NCBI RefSeq assembly: GCF_030867095.1
Contig: NC_081828.1
Coordinates: 217,279,978 to 217,343,977 of the forward strand
Direction of reading: 5' to 3'
From: Alligator mississippiensis
Taxonomy: Eukaryota; Chordata; Crocodylia; Alligatoridae
DNA length: 64,000 bases
The notes under the pieces: generated by a model
What the model saw: the letters and a program-made list of their open reading frames with translations, nothing else
What the model was told of the DNA's origin: nothing
The model's database searches: none
Shown: in pieces, positions 32,643-47,400 of the stretch
How positions within the stretch are numbered: the stretch's first letter is position 1
Layout of the letters: each line of letters opens with the position of its first letter
Made by a program: the position numbers and the translations under genes

Positions 32643-34938
32643 ATGGCTGAGCTGGAGGGCCTCGAGTTTGGGAAGTCTGACTTCGTGCTCCTCGACGAGG
32701 TGACCATGGAGCAGTTCCTGGCCAACCTGAAGCTGAGGTATCCACTGCCTACCATGCTGCTTATCATGCTAACCAACATGGTACCTAGGGCAGGGCGTGG
32801 GGGCTAGGAGGCCATGGCTCAGGCTGGGCTGGGGGTCTGCAGTTGGTCTGCATCCTCCGGGAGGATCAGGAGTGCGACCGGGGTGGTCAGAGCTGTTGTC
32901 CATCCCTCCCTAGTGCTGGGGTGAAGCAGGAGCCCTGATGGCAGGTTGGGGAGCAAAATTTCCATGGGACTTCCCCCTCTGCACCGAGGGAATCCCGGCA
33001 GCGGGGCCGCACCCCAGTGCAGTAGTTACCCAGACGTGCCCCGGTGATGTCAGCGGGAGCTGGGATGTGCTCCCTACTTCCAGTTTCAGGCTGGCTGTGC
33101 TGTGCTGTGCTGTGCTGTGCTGTGCCGAGAAGGGCGGCTGCACCTTGCTTGCCATCAGCAGGGCCTCACCCCAGAGTTGGAAGCAGCAGCCCTGGCAGAG
33201 CCTGGGTGCATGCCCTGGGACTGGGGGCTCTCCTGGCTGGGGTCAGAGCCTAGGGCTGCTGCTGCTCCGGAACAGGGAGCATCTGGCTTGCCCTGGTCAC
33301 AGGTCCCTTGCAGCCTCTGGGCTTCCTGGGTGGCCAGCACTCCAGGGAGAGCAGCCACTGTCAGCCAGGAGCCCTGCCCTGCCCGGGGCAGATGTGGGGC
33401 TGGCCAGGACCAAGGGCACCCGGCACAGGAGTGAGATACCTGCAGCCTCCTGCAGAGTCTGGGGCATTGTAGTGCTGGGCTGTGGTCACTCTGGGGTGGG
33501 GGGGGTGTGCAAGCATGCATGTGAAGGTGTGTGTGCCTATGCATATGTGTGTGTGTGCATGCATGTGTGCATGTGCATATGTGGGTGCGCCTATATGTGT
33601 GTATGCTTGTGTGCGTATACATGTATGTGTATACCTGCTCACATGCGTGAGTACGTGCACACCCTTTGCTGCTCTAGTAGCTGTTGCTTCCAAGTCCTTG
33701 TGGTCTCCAAGCAACCGCTCAAGTGAAGGCAGGAAGCGGGAGGTGCTGGGGGGTTACAGTGAGGGAGAGGGGAGTGTGTGCCCGGGAGGAGGATGCTGAT
33801 GGTCCAGGAGGGAGGGAGGCAGCTTGGCTGGGCCTTGGGGGCATGGAGGAGAGCAAAGCCCCTTTCCCTGAGCCCTGTGGCAGCTTTCTGGCTCCTGCTG
33901 GCCCCTAAGGAGACAGGCCAGGCAGGTGCCAGTCTCCTGGCAGCATGCCCCCCCAGCCCAGCCCAGCCCATTTCCCCACATCCCCTTATTCCTGCCCCCC
34001 ATGAGCACATTGGGGGTGCAGCCTCACTGCCTCAAGCTCTGCAGGGTTGACCCAGGCTCCCAGTGTTGCCCTGGGGGGCAGCCAGTACCACACACCTCTG
34101 TGCCATGGGGAAACTGAGGCAGGGCCAAGCTGGGGAGAGAACCCTGCCTCCCAGGCACCCCCTGCACTCACCCCTCCGGCCCCTGGTCCCATGTGAGCCT
34201 TCTGGGGTCATGGCCTGGCCTGGCTGAGCCACAACCCTGCAGGCATCAGCTCCCATGTCTGGCCAGGCCTCCACTGCCTCCAGATCTCCTGGGTTCCCAG
34301 GACTGGCTGGGCAGGACCTCAGTGCCCTGCTGTGCTCTCTGGTGCCTGCCAGCCCCATCAGCCTATACAGGACAGCCAGGGATGGGGGTGCCCTCCTCCA
34401 TCCCCTCAGCTTCTCTCCCCTCCCACTCCTGGGGCATGTCCACGGCTCCAAGGCCCCTAGTGCTGGCTTTGCCAACATCCTGCCCACTGCTGCTCACCAG
34501 TCCCGTGCCCCTGCCTAGCTGTCTGGGGTAACTGGCATGCAGGGGCTCAATGGGGAGCAGCCAGGGATGGAGACATAGCCAGCCTGGGGCTGGGCACTGG
34601 GCACGGCATCAGAGGCTTGCAACGTGCTGCCATGAGTGCGTGTGCGAGTGAGTGAGCCAGTGCACCTGCTGATTTTTATGGGGCATGCTAGCGATGCGTT
34701 GTACATGTGTGTGCACGTGCGTGTGAGTGCACTCTTTGATTGTTATGGGGTACAGTGGTGATGCCATGGCTAACGTGTGTGTCTGCATGTGCATACACAC
34801 GTGTACCTGTACCTGCTGAATCTTGCGGGGCACACTGGCAGTGCTCTGGCTAATATGTATATAGGTATGTGCTTGTGCACACATGTGTGCACCTGAACAT
34901 GGTAGGCCTTGTGAGCCATGCTGGTGATGCTGTGGCTA

Positions 34939-34976
<38 letters not shown>

Positions 34977-37900
34977 TCACTCATGTGTGCACCTGCACTT
35001 GCAGGGCACAGTGGTGATGCTCTGGCTAGCATGCATGTATGGGGGGAGGGGGGGGCTCATACGTCAGACCAGACCTAAGCAGACCCCTCCTGTTCCCCGA
35101 TGGACTTCCCCGGCTCCTTGGCCCCTCCAGCTGGGGGGCAGGTGGGGCGCTGCCAGCTCGGGGAGCTCCACCCTTCTGCGGCCAGCATGGGGCTGGGAGT
35201 TCCCTGCTCTTTGTTTACAGGAAGAAGCAGGTTTCACAACCCCCAGGCACTGTGTCGCTGCCTTCCTCCAAGTCCAGCCCTCCTCCACCCTCTGAAGCCT
35301 GCCTGGGATGCTGCTGCCCTTTCCCTTGCAGGCTGTCCAGGGACAAGGGCATACCATACGCACCTGAGTTTGCCCAGGTGTTCCCTCCACTCCCCAGGCT
35401 GGGGCCAGCCCAAGGGACATCTCCCAGCTGCCCTGCCCATGCCCCCCAGATTGGCACGTTCAGCTGGGGGATATCAGCACCCCGCCATTACCATGTCCAT
35501 GGCTGCAGAAGTGCAAGGGGCCCATAGTCACACAGCCACTTGGGTCCTGGCAGGTTCGAGAAGGGGCGGATCTACACGTACATCGGGGAGGTGGTGGTGT
35601 CAGTGAACCCCTACCGGGCCACGGAGCTGTACGGCCGGGACGTCATCGAGCAGTACCGTGGGCGCGAGCTGTACGAGCGGCCCCCCCACCTCTACGCTGT
35701 GGCTGATGCCTCCTACAAGGCCATGAAGCGCCGTGCCAAGGACACCTGCATCGTCATCTCTGGTAGGGGCTCCCAGGGACCTTGCATGTGCGTGTGCACA
35801 CAACGTGGGTGCGAGAACATAGCCTGGGGTCTGCACCCCAAGGTACTGTTGGGTGTGCTACAGCCTGGAGTCCCCCAGCCCCCTGCCATTCTGGGTCTGG
35901 ACCTCCAGTCCTTGCTGCCCACAGCAGCCAGGGCACGTCATGCCCATGCTACTGGCCCTACAGCTGCCTGGGCTGGTCCCCGTGGCTTCCAGCCCCACAT
36001 CACTGAGTTTCAGTAAGGTGGGGGGGCTGTGAGCTCTTTCTAGCCCATCTGTCTGTCTGGCAGGGGAGAGCGGTGCTGGCAAGACAGAAGCCAGCAAGTA
36101 CATCATGCAGTACATCGCGGCCATCACCAACCCCAGCCAGCGCGCCGAGGTGGAAAGGTGAGTGGGTCTGGGGTGGGCACAGGGGGGTGTGCTGACTTGC
36201 CTGGGCCTGGTCCCCCTGCTCACGCTGCCCCGTTCCTGCCCCCATAGGGTGAAGGACGTGCTGCTCAAGTCCAACTGCGTGCTGGAGGCCTTTGGCAATG
36301 CCAAGACCAGCCGCAATGACAACTCCAGCCGCTTCGGCAAGTACATGGACATCAACTTCGACTTCAAGGGTGACCCCACTGGCGGCCACATCCAGAACTA
36401 CCTCCTTGAGAAGGTGAGGGGGCAGGGGCAAGTGGCCCCGGGGCTGGAGATAGTGCCCTGGGGCACCTGGGCTGGGAGGACAACCTGCTGGGGCTGCCCG
36501 GGAGCATGGGGGAGCGGAGCTAGATGGTTCTGCCTGGCGGGGCTGGCAGATCAGGTCCTGGGGCAGCAGGACCTGGTACCTGGCACTGACGTCCTGGCCT
36601 TGCCCTTGCAGTCTCGCATCCTCCAGCAGCAGCCGGGCGAGAGGAACTTCCACTCCTTCTACCAGGTGAGTGGACAGCTGGGCTGGGGGCATGAGGCTGC
36701 AGCTTGGGAGCCTCCGGGGCACTTTGGGGTCCTGGCAGAGCCCCCGGCTCCCATGGTGGCACATCCCTGATTGCTGCCTGGCAGCGGGGAGCTGGCAGGT
36801 CCACAGTCCCCACAGCTTGGGGCTGTACCAGGGAAAGGGCTTGCTCAGATCCCCTGATGGCGTGGGCTGCTGGCCCCCACACCTTGCCAGCTGGGTGACC
36901 GGGCTGTGCACCGCTAGCTACTGAACATGGGGAGCACAAGAACATCAGCACTGCCACGTGCTGGGTCAGACCCCAGGTTTGTCTCCTGTGCTACACAGCG
37001 GCAGGGAGCGGAGGCTGGAAAGGAGAGTGACCTAGATCTGACCAGGGGTTTTCCCACTCTTCCTCTCTCACTCGCAGCCTCCGGCATTTCAGGTCCGGGA
37101 TGCTCTGATTCAGAGCTCCTGTGCTCCATAGCTACTAAAACCCCTTTCCTCCAAGAACGTGTCCAATCCCTTCGTGAATCTGGCTAAACACTCAGCTTCC
37201 CCCACATCTGGTGGCAACGAGCCCTTCCCTTTAATGACACGCTGGGTGGAAAAGAACTTCCTTGTGTTCATTTTAAACTAATGGCCTGCTAGTTTCATGC
37301 TGTGATCCCTCATTCTTGTATTGAGAGAGACAGTCAATAATAAATCTCTATTGACTTTCTCGTCCACATTTAGTATTTTGTAAACCCTTGCTGTGTTCTC
37401 CCTCAAGCGTCTCTTCTAAATGGAGCAGACCTGGCTCATTAGTCTCTCCCATATGAAAGCCCCTCCATGCCACTGATCATTCCTGTTGCCCTGCTCTGGA
37501 CCTGACTCCGAGGGGCAGAAGTGCAGCTGCCATCTCGTGGAGCCGCGTCCCCTCTCTGCCCCGTGCCCCCACAGAAAGGAGCCTCCTGGGGGAGCAGAGC
37601 AGGGCCATGCTGCCTGCCCTCATTCCCCATGAAGTCCTCCTGTGACCTCCTGCCCTGGTTCCTCCCCCGCTGCATGGGCTACGGGGTCTCAGCGCTGCTT
37701 CTTCCTCCAGCTGCTTCTTGGGGCCTCAGACACATTGCTGAGCTCCCTGCACCTGACCCGAGATGCCGCAGCTTACCGCTACACCCAGGAGAGCGCTGGT
37801 ACCAACGTGAGTCTGCCCACAGGCCGGGGGGGAGTGGAGGGGGAGCTCAGGCACTGGGGCCATCCAGAGCCAGAAGGTGGGGACTGGGGTCCTGGGCATC

Positions 37901-40900
37901 TCTCGGGATCAGGCCACGTCACCTGTCACCGCAGGGCTTGGACCTTGTGGACCCAGCAGGGGCAGCCAGCACTAGGTCCCAAGACAGGTGGTTCACCCTT
38001 GTCCCCCTGGCTGCACCCACCCCGGGTCCCCACGTGGCCATTGCTCCCCTGTGCAGGGGGTGGGGAGGCTGCACTCCCTGTGCCGTAGTGAGCCCCCCTA
38101 CCCCAGGGCACAGCCCTGCCCCTACAGCTGCCCCAGTGAGACCTCAGCCAGAGGAGGCAAAGTGGGGATGGCCAGGAGCCCTGCCAGTCAGGCTAGAGAC
38201 CGCTGCAGGGGACAGTGGGCTCCCACCAGGCTGCGTGGCTCAGCCCAGCCTCTGAGCAGAGACCACCCCAGCCAGGGACAGGCCTGGGGGTGACCCTGCC
38301 CAGTCTGGCTCCAGTCTAGGGGTGAGCAGGGGGCACCGACGTCTCTGCCCCCTGCGTTCCCTGGAGCCACGGCTCACACTGCCCCCCAACACTGCCGCAG
38401 TCCATGAACAACGACAAGTCCAACTACAAGGCGGTAGCGGATGCCATGCGGGTGATCGGCTTCAGTCCTGAGGAGGTGGACTCCGTGCACAGGATCCTGG
38501 CCACCATCCTGCACCTGGTGAGTCACGGGGTGGCCTGGCCGTGGCCCCATCCTCGGGACCGGTGCCCTGCCCCGTGCTGGCTCCGGGGGCTGTGTGGGGT
38601 CCTGGCATCGAAGCCCTGTGGCTGACAGCATCTCCCCGGGGGGAGTCCAGGGCAACGTGCACTTCGTGATGCCTGGGGAAGACGTGGAGGTGGAGGACAT
38701 GGCGCTGGTGTCCCACGTGGCAACGCTGACGGCAACGGAGCCGGAGAAACTGCTCCAGGCCCTCCTCTTCCGAACTGTGGCCACTGGGGGAGGTGATGTC
38801 ATTGCCAAGGGCCACAGCACCACGGAGGCCAGCTACGCCCGGGACGCCTGTGCGAAGGTGAGCGGGGGTCCCCTTCCCCAGCTCCTGGGAGTCCATACCT
38901 CCCCTAACACACACGTCCCAGGCACTGCCCTCAGCGGGCTGCATCAGCTCTGGCAGGCCTGGCACAGCCCAGCCATGCCACAGGTTGTGCCCATGTACAG
39001 CTGGGATCATTGCCTGGACCATGCTTACCCCTGCATGGCATGGAGCCTGGAGGTGACCATCGCTGGGCAGACTTTGGGGACACGGCCTGTTCCCTCGCCC
39101 AGGCTACTCTGACCTGCCGGGGCTGGGCCTGTGTGGCGGCTTCTGCCCTAGTGCCAGGGCACAGCTGTGACAGGTCCCAAACAGGCCAAGGTCCTGCAAC
39201 TGCAGGCTCTGCTTTCTCCATCACTACCCTGGGACATCTTCTGCATGGGGAGGGTGCAGGCGGCAGAGTGAGCTGGGTTCATGGCAGAGCCCACACGGCT
39301 TGGAAAGGCTCCGTGGCTGCAGTGCCTGGGAGCCCTGGTTACACCGTGCCTGTGAGCCAGAGCTACACCTGGGGAACTCCCCTGCAGTCCCAGCACCGGC
39401 AGCCCCCCTCGGCCCGCGACAGAGGGTGGTCGATTCACACCCCGAGCCCCCGCCATGGGGCAGTAGTGACCATGCCCACCCCCTGCCCCCCCTAATCCTC
39501 CCTGGCCTGCTGAAAGGTGCAGTTCCCGCAGACCCAGCGGGGTCAGGCTGGGATGGGCAGCCCAGGGAGCATCTTCTCCATCTCTGTCCCCCCAGGCCAT
39601 CTACGAGCGGCTGTTCTGCTGGATCGTGGGCCGCATCAACGCCGTCATCGAGGTGCAGAACTACGACCCCCGGCTTCACGGCAAGAACACCGTCATCGGC
39701 GTCCTCGATATCTATGGCTTTGAGATCTTCGACCGCAACAGGTATACCCCCACCCCCCACCCCTGCTGGTGACCTCCCAGGGGTACCCTCCTCAATAGCA
39801 CCTTTCCCAGCATGCATAAGGGCTTGGTTTGGGTTACAGGGTGGATGGGAGACCTACAGGAAGAGGCTAGTGGTTCTGCAGTCAGTGCTGGGCCCAGGGG
39901 GCACCAGTGGCAAGCGGGTTTAGGTGGCCAAAGTCCACCCTCCTTGCTCATGCCACGTGGATTCTGCCCTCCAATGCCAGGAGGCATGGCCGTGTGCTGT
40001 TCCTATGCTGCTCATGGTGGACATCAGGCATGTAATACGCAAAGCGAGATGAAGTGCAGCCCCGCGTGGGCTCTGGGTGTGGAGCGGGGGTGCGTGGCAC
40101 ATCATCAGGGGGCAGAGGATGGGGGCTGCAGCCCCTCTCTGCCCGTCCGTGTGTGGATTTCCAGCTTCGAGCAGTTCTGCATTAATTACTGCAATGAGAA
40201 GCTGCAGCAGCTTTTCATCGAGCTCATCCTGAGGCAGGAGCAGGACGAGTACCAGCGGGAGGGCATCGAGTGGCAGCACGTGAGTGCCCATGGTGGAGGG
40301 GGGTAGGGGTGGGTCCATGGCTCCCCAGGCCTGGGGTATCCCAGGGCCACGTGCTCCCACCTCGGCCCCGCTGACCCCATCTCCCACAGATCGAGTACTT
40401 CAACAACCAGATCATCGTGGACCTGGTGGAGCAGCCGCACAAGGGCATCATCTCCTTGCTAGACGAGGCCTGCCTGACGGCCGGCACCGTCACTGATGCT
40501 CTCTTCCTCAACTCCTTGGATTCCCGGCTGGGCCGGCACCCCCACTACACCAGCCGCAAGGTACGGGGGTGGGATAAGGATGCCCCATGACCCCTTCCTG
40601 TCCACATTGGGCACAGGTTTCCCGCCGCAGCCCTGTGCAGAGCAGGGCACGGGGTGTTGTGGAACGATGGCAGGGGCTGGTGGGAGCTCAGCAATGCATT
40701 CTGGGGAGGTGGGGGTCTTGGCATGAGTGTGTGGGGCCAAGACAGGTCTGACGGTGTGGTAGGAAGGGGGGTTTGCCCCTTCTGGGGGCAGCAGGACAAG
40801 GCTGCCATCCCCCTCACTCTTGGCCCCGCACTCGCAGCTCTGCCCCACAGACAAAACCCTGGAGTTTGGCCGGGATTTCCGCGTCCGGCACTACGCCGGT

Positions 40901-41367
40901 GATGTCACGTGAGTCTGGGGTGCGCCGCTGGGAACAGGCAGGCACCACAGGGACCGCTTCCACCCTACTGCAGCACCTGGCTTCGATGTCAGGGTGCAGC
41001 TGTCCTGGGGAGCCCCTGAGTCTCCACCCCCCACCTCTGCCCTGGCAAGGGATGGGGCATGGACAGGATCGCCAGGGCTGTAGGCTGGGGAGGCCTCTGT
41101 GAGCATCGCCTGGCTGAGGGCTCGGCTTGGATGCATGGGTTAGGTGTGGGGCTGCTCCTGCCCCCTTCTCCACCACCCCCAGAGCCAGGGAAGGAGGGGC
41201 CCTGCCCTCTCCCAGCAGGGCATGGGTAACAGCAGCTGGTGGGGGAAGTGGAGGGAGAAGGCTTCAGCTCTTTCCCCTATACCCACCACCCCTGCCCGGC
41301 TCAGAAGAGTCCCTGCCAGAGCTGTGGGACAGGGAGTGAGCAGAGGAGCTGGCCTGGGCTTGGTGGC

Positions 41368-41403
<36 letters not shown>

Positions 41404-44400
41404 ATGTGCAACACTGGGCACGAGCATGTGTACATTTGCACATGTGTGTGTGTGCATGCGCCTGACTGGACATGGGTGTGCAGCTATTCATAGTTTCATA
41501 GTTGGTAGGGTCTGAAGGGACCTGAGCAGATCATCAAGTCCAACCCCCTGCCATGACAGGAAAGAGCACTGGGGTCAAATGACCCCAATGCCTGCTGGTC
41601 CCCCCTGACTAGTTTGTAACAGGCCACTAGATCCCCCTCAGTCTTCTCTCGTGAAGGCTGAACAGGTTCAGGTCCCTCAGCCTCTCCTCATAGGACCTGC
41701 CCTGCTGGCTCCTGATCATGTGGGTGGCCCTCCTCTGAACCCTCTCCATGCTGTCCACATCCCTCCTGAAGTGTGGGGCCCAGACCTGGACACAGTACTC
41801 CAACTGTGGCCTGACCAGTGCCGCGTAGAGGGGGAGGATCACCTCCTTGGACCTGCTCGAGATGCATCTGTGGATGCACGACAAGGTACGGCTGGCTTTC
41901 CTGACTGCATCCCCACACTGCCAGCCCATGTTCATTTTGGCATCAATAATGATTCCAAGATCCTTTTCTGCCTCTGCACTGACAAGAAGGGAGTTCCCCA
42001 GCCTGTAGGTCTGCTGCTGGTTCTTCCTCCCCAGGTGTAGCACCTTGCACTTGTCAGTGTTGAAACCCATCCTGTTCTCATCTGCCCACCCCTGTAACCT
42101 GTCTAGATCCAATTGCAGCCTATTCCTCCCTTCTAGTGTGCCCACATCCCCCCACATCTTAGTGTCGTCAGCAAATTTGAATAGGGTGCTTTTTACCCCC
42201 TTGTCCAAGTCACTGATGAAGATGTTGAACAGCGTGGGTCCGAGGACCGAGCCCTGGGGGACCCCACTGCCCACAGCCCTCCAAGTCGAAAATGACCCGT
42301 CTACCACCACTCTCTGGGTGCGGCCCTCCAGCCAGTTAGTGACCCATTTGACTGTGGAGGTGTCAACACCACAGTCCCCTAGTTTTTTAATGAGAATGGG
42401 GCGAGAGACAGTGTCGAAGGCCTTCCGGAAGTCCAGAAAGACTACGTCCACTGCTACCCCTGCGTCTAAGGATTTTGTGACCTGGTTATGGAGGGCCACC
42501 AGGTTGGTTTGACAGCACCTGCCTCTAATGAACCCATGTTGGTTCCCCCTAAGCATAACCTCCCCTGCCAACCCCTCGTGGACATGCGCCAGGATAATTC
42601 TCTCAAAAAGCTTGCCCAGGATCGAGGTAAGACTAACTGGCCTACAGTTCCCTGGGTCCTCCTTCCTCCCTTTTTTGAAAATGGGAACCACATTGGCCCT
42701 TTTCCAGTCCTCTGGCACCACACCAGAGCACCACGAGCGCTTGTAAAGCCGTGCCAGAGGTCCTGCAATGACCTCTGCTAGTTCCCTCAGCACTCGGGGG
42801 TGAAGATCGTCAGGACCAGCTGATTTAAATATGTCCAGTCCCTCCAGAAGCTCCCTGACTAGATCCTCACTGACCCTAGGCCTGTGTGTGCCTTCCCCGG
42901 GGCCTGAGGGGGTCCCAGCAGATGGGCTGATCTGGTCCCTGTTAAGGAAAACGGAGGCAAAAAAATCGTTAAATAGGTTAGCCTTGTCGTCTGGTGCGAC
43001 AAACAGATTTCCTAGCATGTCTTTCAGAGGCCCCACGTTACCGGGTACCTTCTTTTTGCCCCCTATGTATTTAAAAAAGGACTTCTTGTTGTCCTTAATC
43101 CGGGTAGCTAGTCCCAGTCCCATCTCCGCCTTGGCCTTCCTGACCGCCCCCCTGCAGCCCCGAGCACCCGAGGTGTAGTCCTCCCTGGGGATGGTCCCTC
43201 CCTTCCATTGGGTGTACACCTCCCTTTTAGCTAGGAGACGTTCCCGTATGCTTTTGGTGAGCCATGGGAGCTTTTGTGCCCTCTTGCCCCCTTTGACCCA
43301 TGTTGGGATTACCTCCCTTTGGGCATAGAGGATCGTCTCCTTAAGGATCGACCACTCCTCTTGGACACCCGACTCCCCTCCCCTCCCCTCCGGGACCTCA
43401 GTACTTCCCCAACTATTCTTCTTACCTCATTGAAGTCCGCCCTCCTGAAGTCCAGGGCTGCTGCCTTGCTGCTGGCTTTTGCCACCTTGCGCTGGATGGT
43501 GAATTCAAGCAGGCGATGATTGCTGTCACCCAGGTGGTCGAGCACCCGCAGCCCCCTCACGAGGTTGTCGCCTGTGGCCAGCACCAGTTTCAACAAGGCG
43601 TCTCTGGTGGGGCTATGCACCTCCTGAGTTAGATAGAGGTCCTGTTTCTCGGCTAGGAACCTATGTGAGTGGTCAGACCTGGCTAACTGCTCTTCCCATG
43701 ATAGGCAATGGCTGTGAAACCACCTCAACCAATTCTGTCAGTACCCTAAGTGGGATCCCATCAGAAGCTGCCAACTTAAAATAAATATAGCTTCTCTAAG
43801 TAATCTTTAACCTGTTATTCCACTCTTTTACGCTGTTTGTCTCCTTCCCCATCTTTGCTGCTGCTTATCATCTGGTAGCTGACTTTGTTCATGTCAGAAG
43901 TGACAAAGGCCTGAAATATTTCAGCCTTTTCTGCAACATCCATAACTAGATTGCCTTTTGCATTCCACATGAGACTTCTGGTTTCTTTGGTTTTCCACTT
44001 AATTTTGATATACTTGTAGAAACCCCTTTACTGCCTTGTGTTCTCTCGTTTATGGTATTAACAGAAATGTTTTCTGGAAATCAAGGAGGGGATTCTTATG
44101 CTCTCCTTAGCGTGGGTGAGTCCTCACCTGGAGTACTGTGTCTAGTTTTGGGCCCCACACTTCAAGAAAGATGTGGACAGATTGGAAAGAGTCCAGCAGA
44201 GAGGGAGAAAAGTTTTTAGAGGCCAGGGAAACATGATTTATGAGGAACGGCTAAAAGAACTAGATTTATTTAGTCTGGAGAATAGAAAACTGAAGGAGAG
44301 ATTTGATAAGTCTTCAAACACCTGAAGGGTGATTACACAGAGGATGGAGATTTTTTCTGTGGTTGTACGGGACAGGATTAGGAGCAATGACCTCAAACTA

Positions 44401-47400
44401 CAGCGGGGGAAATTTAGGTTGGCAATTACAGGGAACTTTATGACTATGCAGGTGGTCAAGCATTGGAACAGGCTACTTAGAGAAGTAGCTATGTAGGCGT
44501 GCATACCTGTAGTGTTGGCCATACATGTGTGTGTGCATGCACACTACACAAGACTGGGTGTGAGCATGCAGCTGTGCGCACGTGTTTCTGTGCAAGTGTG
44601 TCTGAATGCAGGCCTGGATACGTGTACCTGCCTGTCCAGATATTAGTGTGCAAGTGTATACAAGTGTGGGCATAAGTGTGTTTGTGTTTGCACTTGGGCA
44701 TGAACACATTTATCTGCATATGTGTGCGTGCATGACTGGGTGCAGGCATGCAGTTGTGTAGGTGTGCATACATGTAGTGGTGGTCATGCATGTGTGTGTA
44801 GGTGTACACGTGTGTTCATGTGCATGGAGGCCCCTGTGCTGTGAGCCCCTCTGCTCCCTTCCCTGCAGCACTGTGTCTCTGCCACCCAGAGCAAGGCCTG
44901 TGCCTCTGCCCTGTTTGGGGTCGCTCAGCCCTGGGGGACAGCTGGTTTCTAGGTCCCTGCACAGGGTTTAATCCCCCGCCCCCAGGCACAGCCGCTGCCA
45001 TCCCAGACCTTCTCTGCACGGTGGCGGCGACCCAGGTGCCCCCCCATTCAAAGTGCAGGTTACTGGCTTTTAAGCCTTAAAGGTGCCATGGTCATTTTGG
45101 GTGGCAATGGGGCACTGCTTTGCTCCCCGTGTGGAACCACCCCAGAGGGACCCTGGGAGGGTCAGAACAGGGCTGGGCGGGGAGCTGAGGGTGGAAGGAG
45201 TGGGTGCAGTGCCCATGCCCTGTGCTGCAGGTACTCAGTGGAGGGTTTCATCGACAAGAACAAGGACACCCTCTTCCAGGACTTCAAGCGGCTTCTGTAC
45301 AACAGGTAGGCACCCTGGGCATCTGCCCTCTGCCTGCACAGGACTTCAACCAAGCCCCTCCCTGCCGGGCACCATACCATTGCACCCTGGGCTGGGCATG
45401 TCCAGCAAGCAGAGGCACCAGGGATGGGGCAAGCAGGTCGTGGGTGCCCAGCACCACCTAGCCCTGAGCCCCTGGCAGGCTGACCGGGACCCGGGCTCTG
45501 GGACTTGGGTTCATCTGGAGGAGAGCTGCCTGAGGGCGCCCATCCAAGGAGCCACAGAGCTCTGGGGCACGGCTGCCTGCTGTGGTGCTCTCATGGTCAT
45601 CGTGGCTGTACGTGGCCAGCTCGACCTGAGATGGGTTTGGACCCAGGTGCGGCTTCGTCATCCTCAGGGCAGTGCCAGGCAGGGAGAGCTCTGCACGGCT
45701 CAGCTCGGGCACCGACCTCCCTTCCGACTGGGGCTAGACCATGGGCTATGAGATGCCCAGCTTCCTTGGCATCCCCTCCAGCCCTGTGGGCACTGGCCAG
45801 GTTGTCATAGGAGGGGCTCCAGCTCTGGCCCAGGACGGAGGAGCTGTGGGCGCTGCCAGGGGAGACACGGTCCCCACCAGAGAGCTGACGTGGTGTCGTG
45901 GGCTCTCCCAGCGCAGACCCCGTGGTGCAGGCCATGTGGCTGGACGGCGAGGCCAGCATCACCGAGGTGACCAAGCGCCCGCTGACGGCCGCCACCTTGT
46001 TCAAGAACTCCATTGTGGCACTGGTGGAGAACCTGGCCTCCAAGGTAACCCTGGGGCACTGGGCCTTGCCCACGTGCCACCCCCCTCCTGCCACGGGGGC
46101 ACTGCCATGCACCACGAGGTGTGCCCTCCCCAGGGGCGGAGCCTCACTGTTCCCACCCCTCGCCTGATAGGTCAGTTGTTTTGATTGGCAGGCAGTGGAG
46201 GCATGGCTTCACCTGGTCTTCATAAAGGGTCGGGGTGCAGGAGCATGAGGTTCCTCCAGGCTGGGGCTGGGCACCCTCCACAAGGCAGACCCCACACCCT
46301 GGGCTGCACTGCCCTGCTTGGTGCCAGCCAGAGCCAAGCAGCAGTCTGGTGAGGGAGGGGTGGCTGGTTACAGCCCCTTGTATCTGCTTCTGGGTGCCCC
46401 CCCTGCCCCATTCCCCGTCTGCAGGATCCTGGGGGGATGCAGGGGTGCCTGGCAGGGAGCGCGCCATGAGCAGCTGGGCGTTTGCTCCCATGCCTCAGCC
46501 ATCACCTGCTCCCAGGCATTGCTGTAGCTAAAATTAGCCCCGGTTGGAAAAGGCAGCGCGTGGGTGGGAGCAGGGGCAGGGAGCCAGCTACATGTCACGG
46601 GGGGAGACTGGCAGGGACGTGCATGCAGCCCCCACATGGAGACACAGGAACACTCGTGCATGGCAGCACAGACATGGGATACATGCTTCTGCACATGGGC
46701 ATGCCCAGGCACACAGACCCCCCCCCCAATCATGGGCATGCACATGCATGGGCACGTGCTTGGACTCACATGCACAGACTCACCCCCCCCACCATGGACA
46801 TACATGCACATGGCTACGCATGTATGGACTTACATACAAAGGTCTCCTGCACACACAGACATACGTGCATGGACTTGCATGCACAGACCTACCCCCCATG
46901 GACACACACACATTTGGCTACATGTACATAGACTCACATACACAGATCCCCTGCACACACAGGCATGCATACATGGATTCACAGACACACGTGCACACAG
47001 CCATACGTGCCTGGGCTCACATACACAGACCCATCTCCTCCATGGACACACGCATGCATGACTGCACATTTATGGACTCCCATATGCAGACCCCTACCCA
47101 CAAGGAGACAGACACGCATGCACAGCTACGCAGGCATGGCTTCACATGCATGCACTGAGACATACACATCTGGGGCTGTACATGCACGTGATGTAATGCA
47201 CATGCAGACACATGCATGGGGCATGTGTAGATGCCCTCTGACCCCCACAAGTAGACACAGCTTGAGCCTGGAGTCAGTGAGTATGTGCCTAGGAGGTGTG
47301 GGGGTGACACACACACTCCCCCAGCCCTTCACAGCAGCCCTTGCTGGTGCCTGCTGGGGCACGGGCTGCATGTGCATGCAGCAGCTGCTCCCCGCAAGGC

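Noticed and set aside
32074-32745. 223-codon minus-strand frame over the MYO1G first exon
   Set aside because: Antisense shadow of GC-rich promoter and exon sequence.
46544-47158. Long plus-strand frames rich in His, Thr and Cys
   Set aside because: They are translations of the CA-rich tandem tract, in which stop codons are rare, inside a MYO1G intron.
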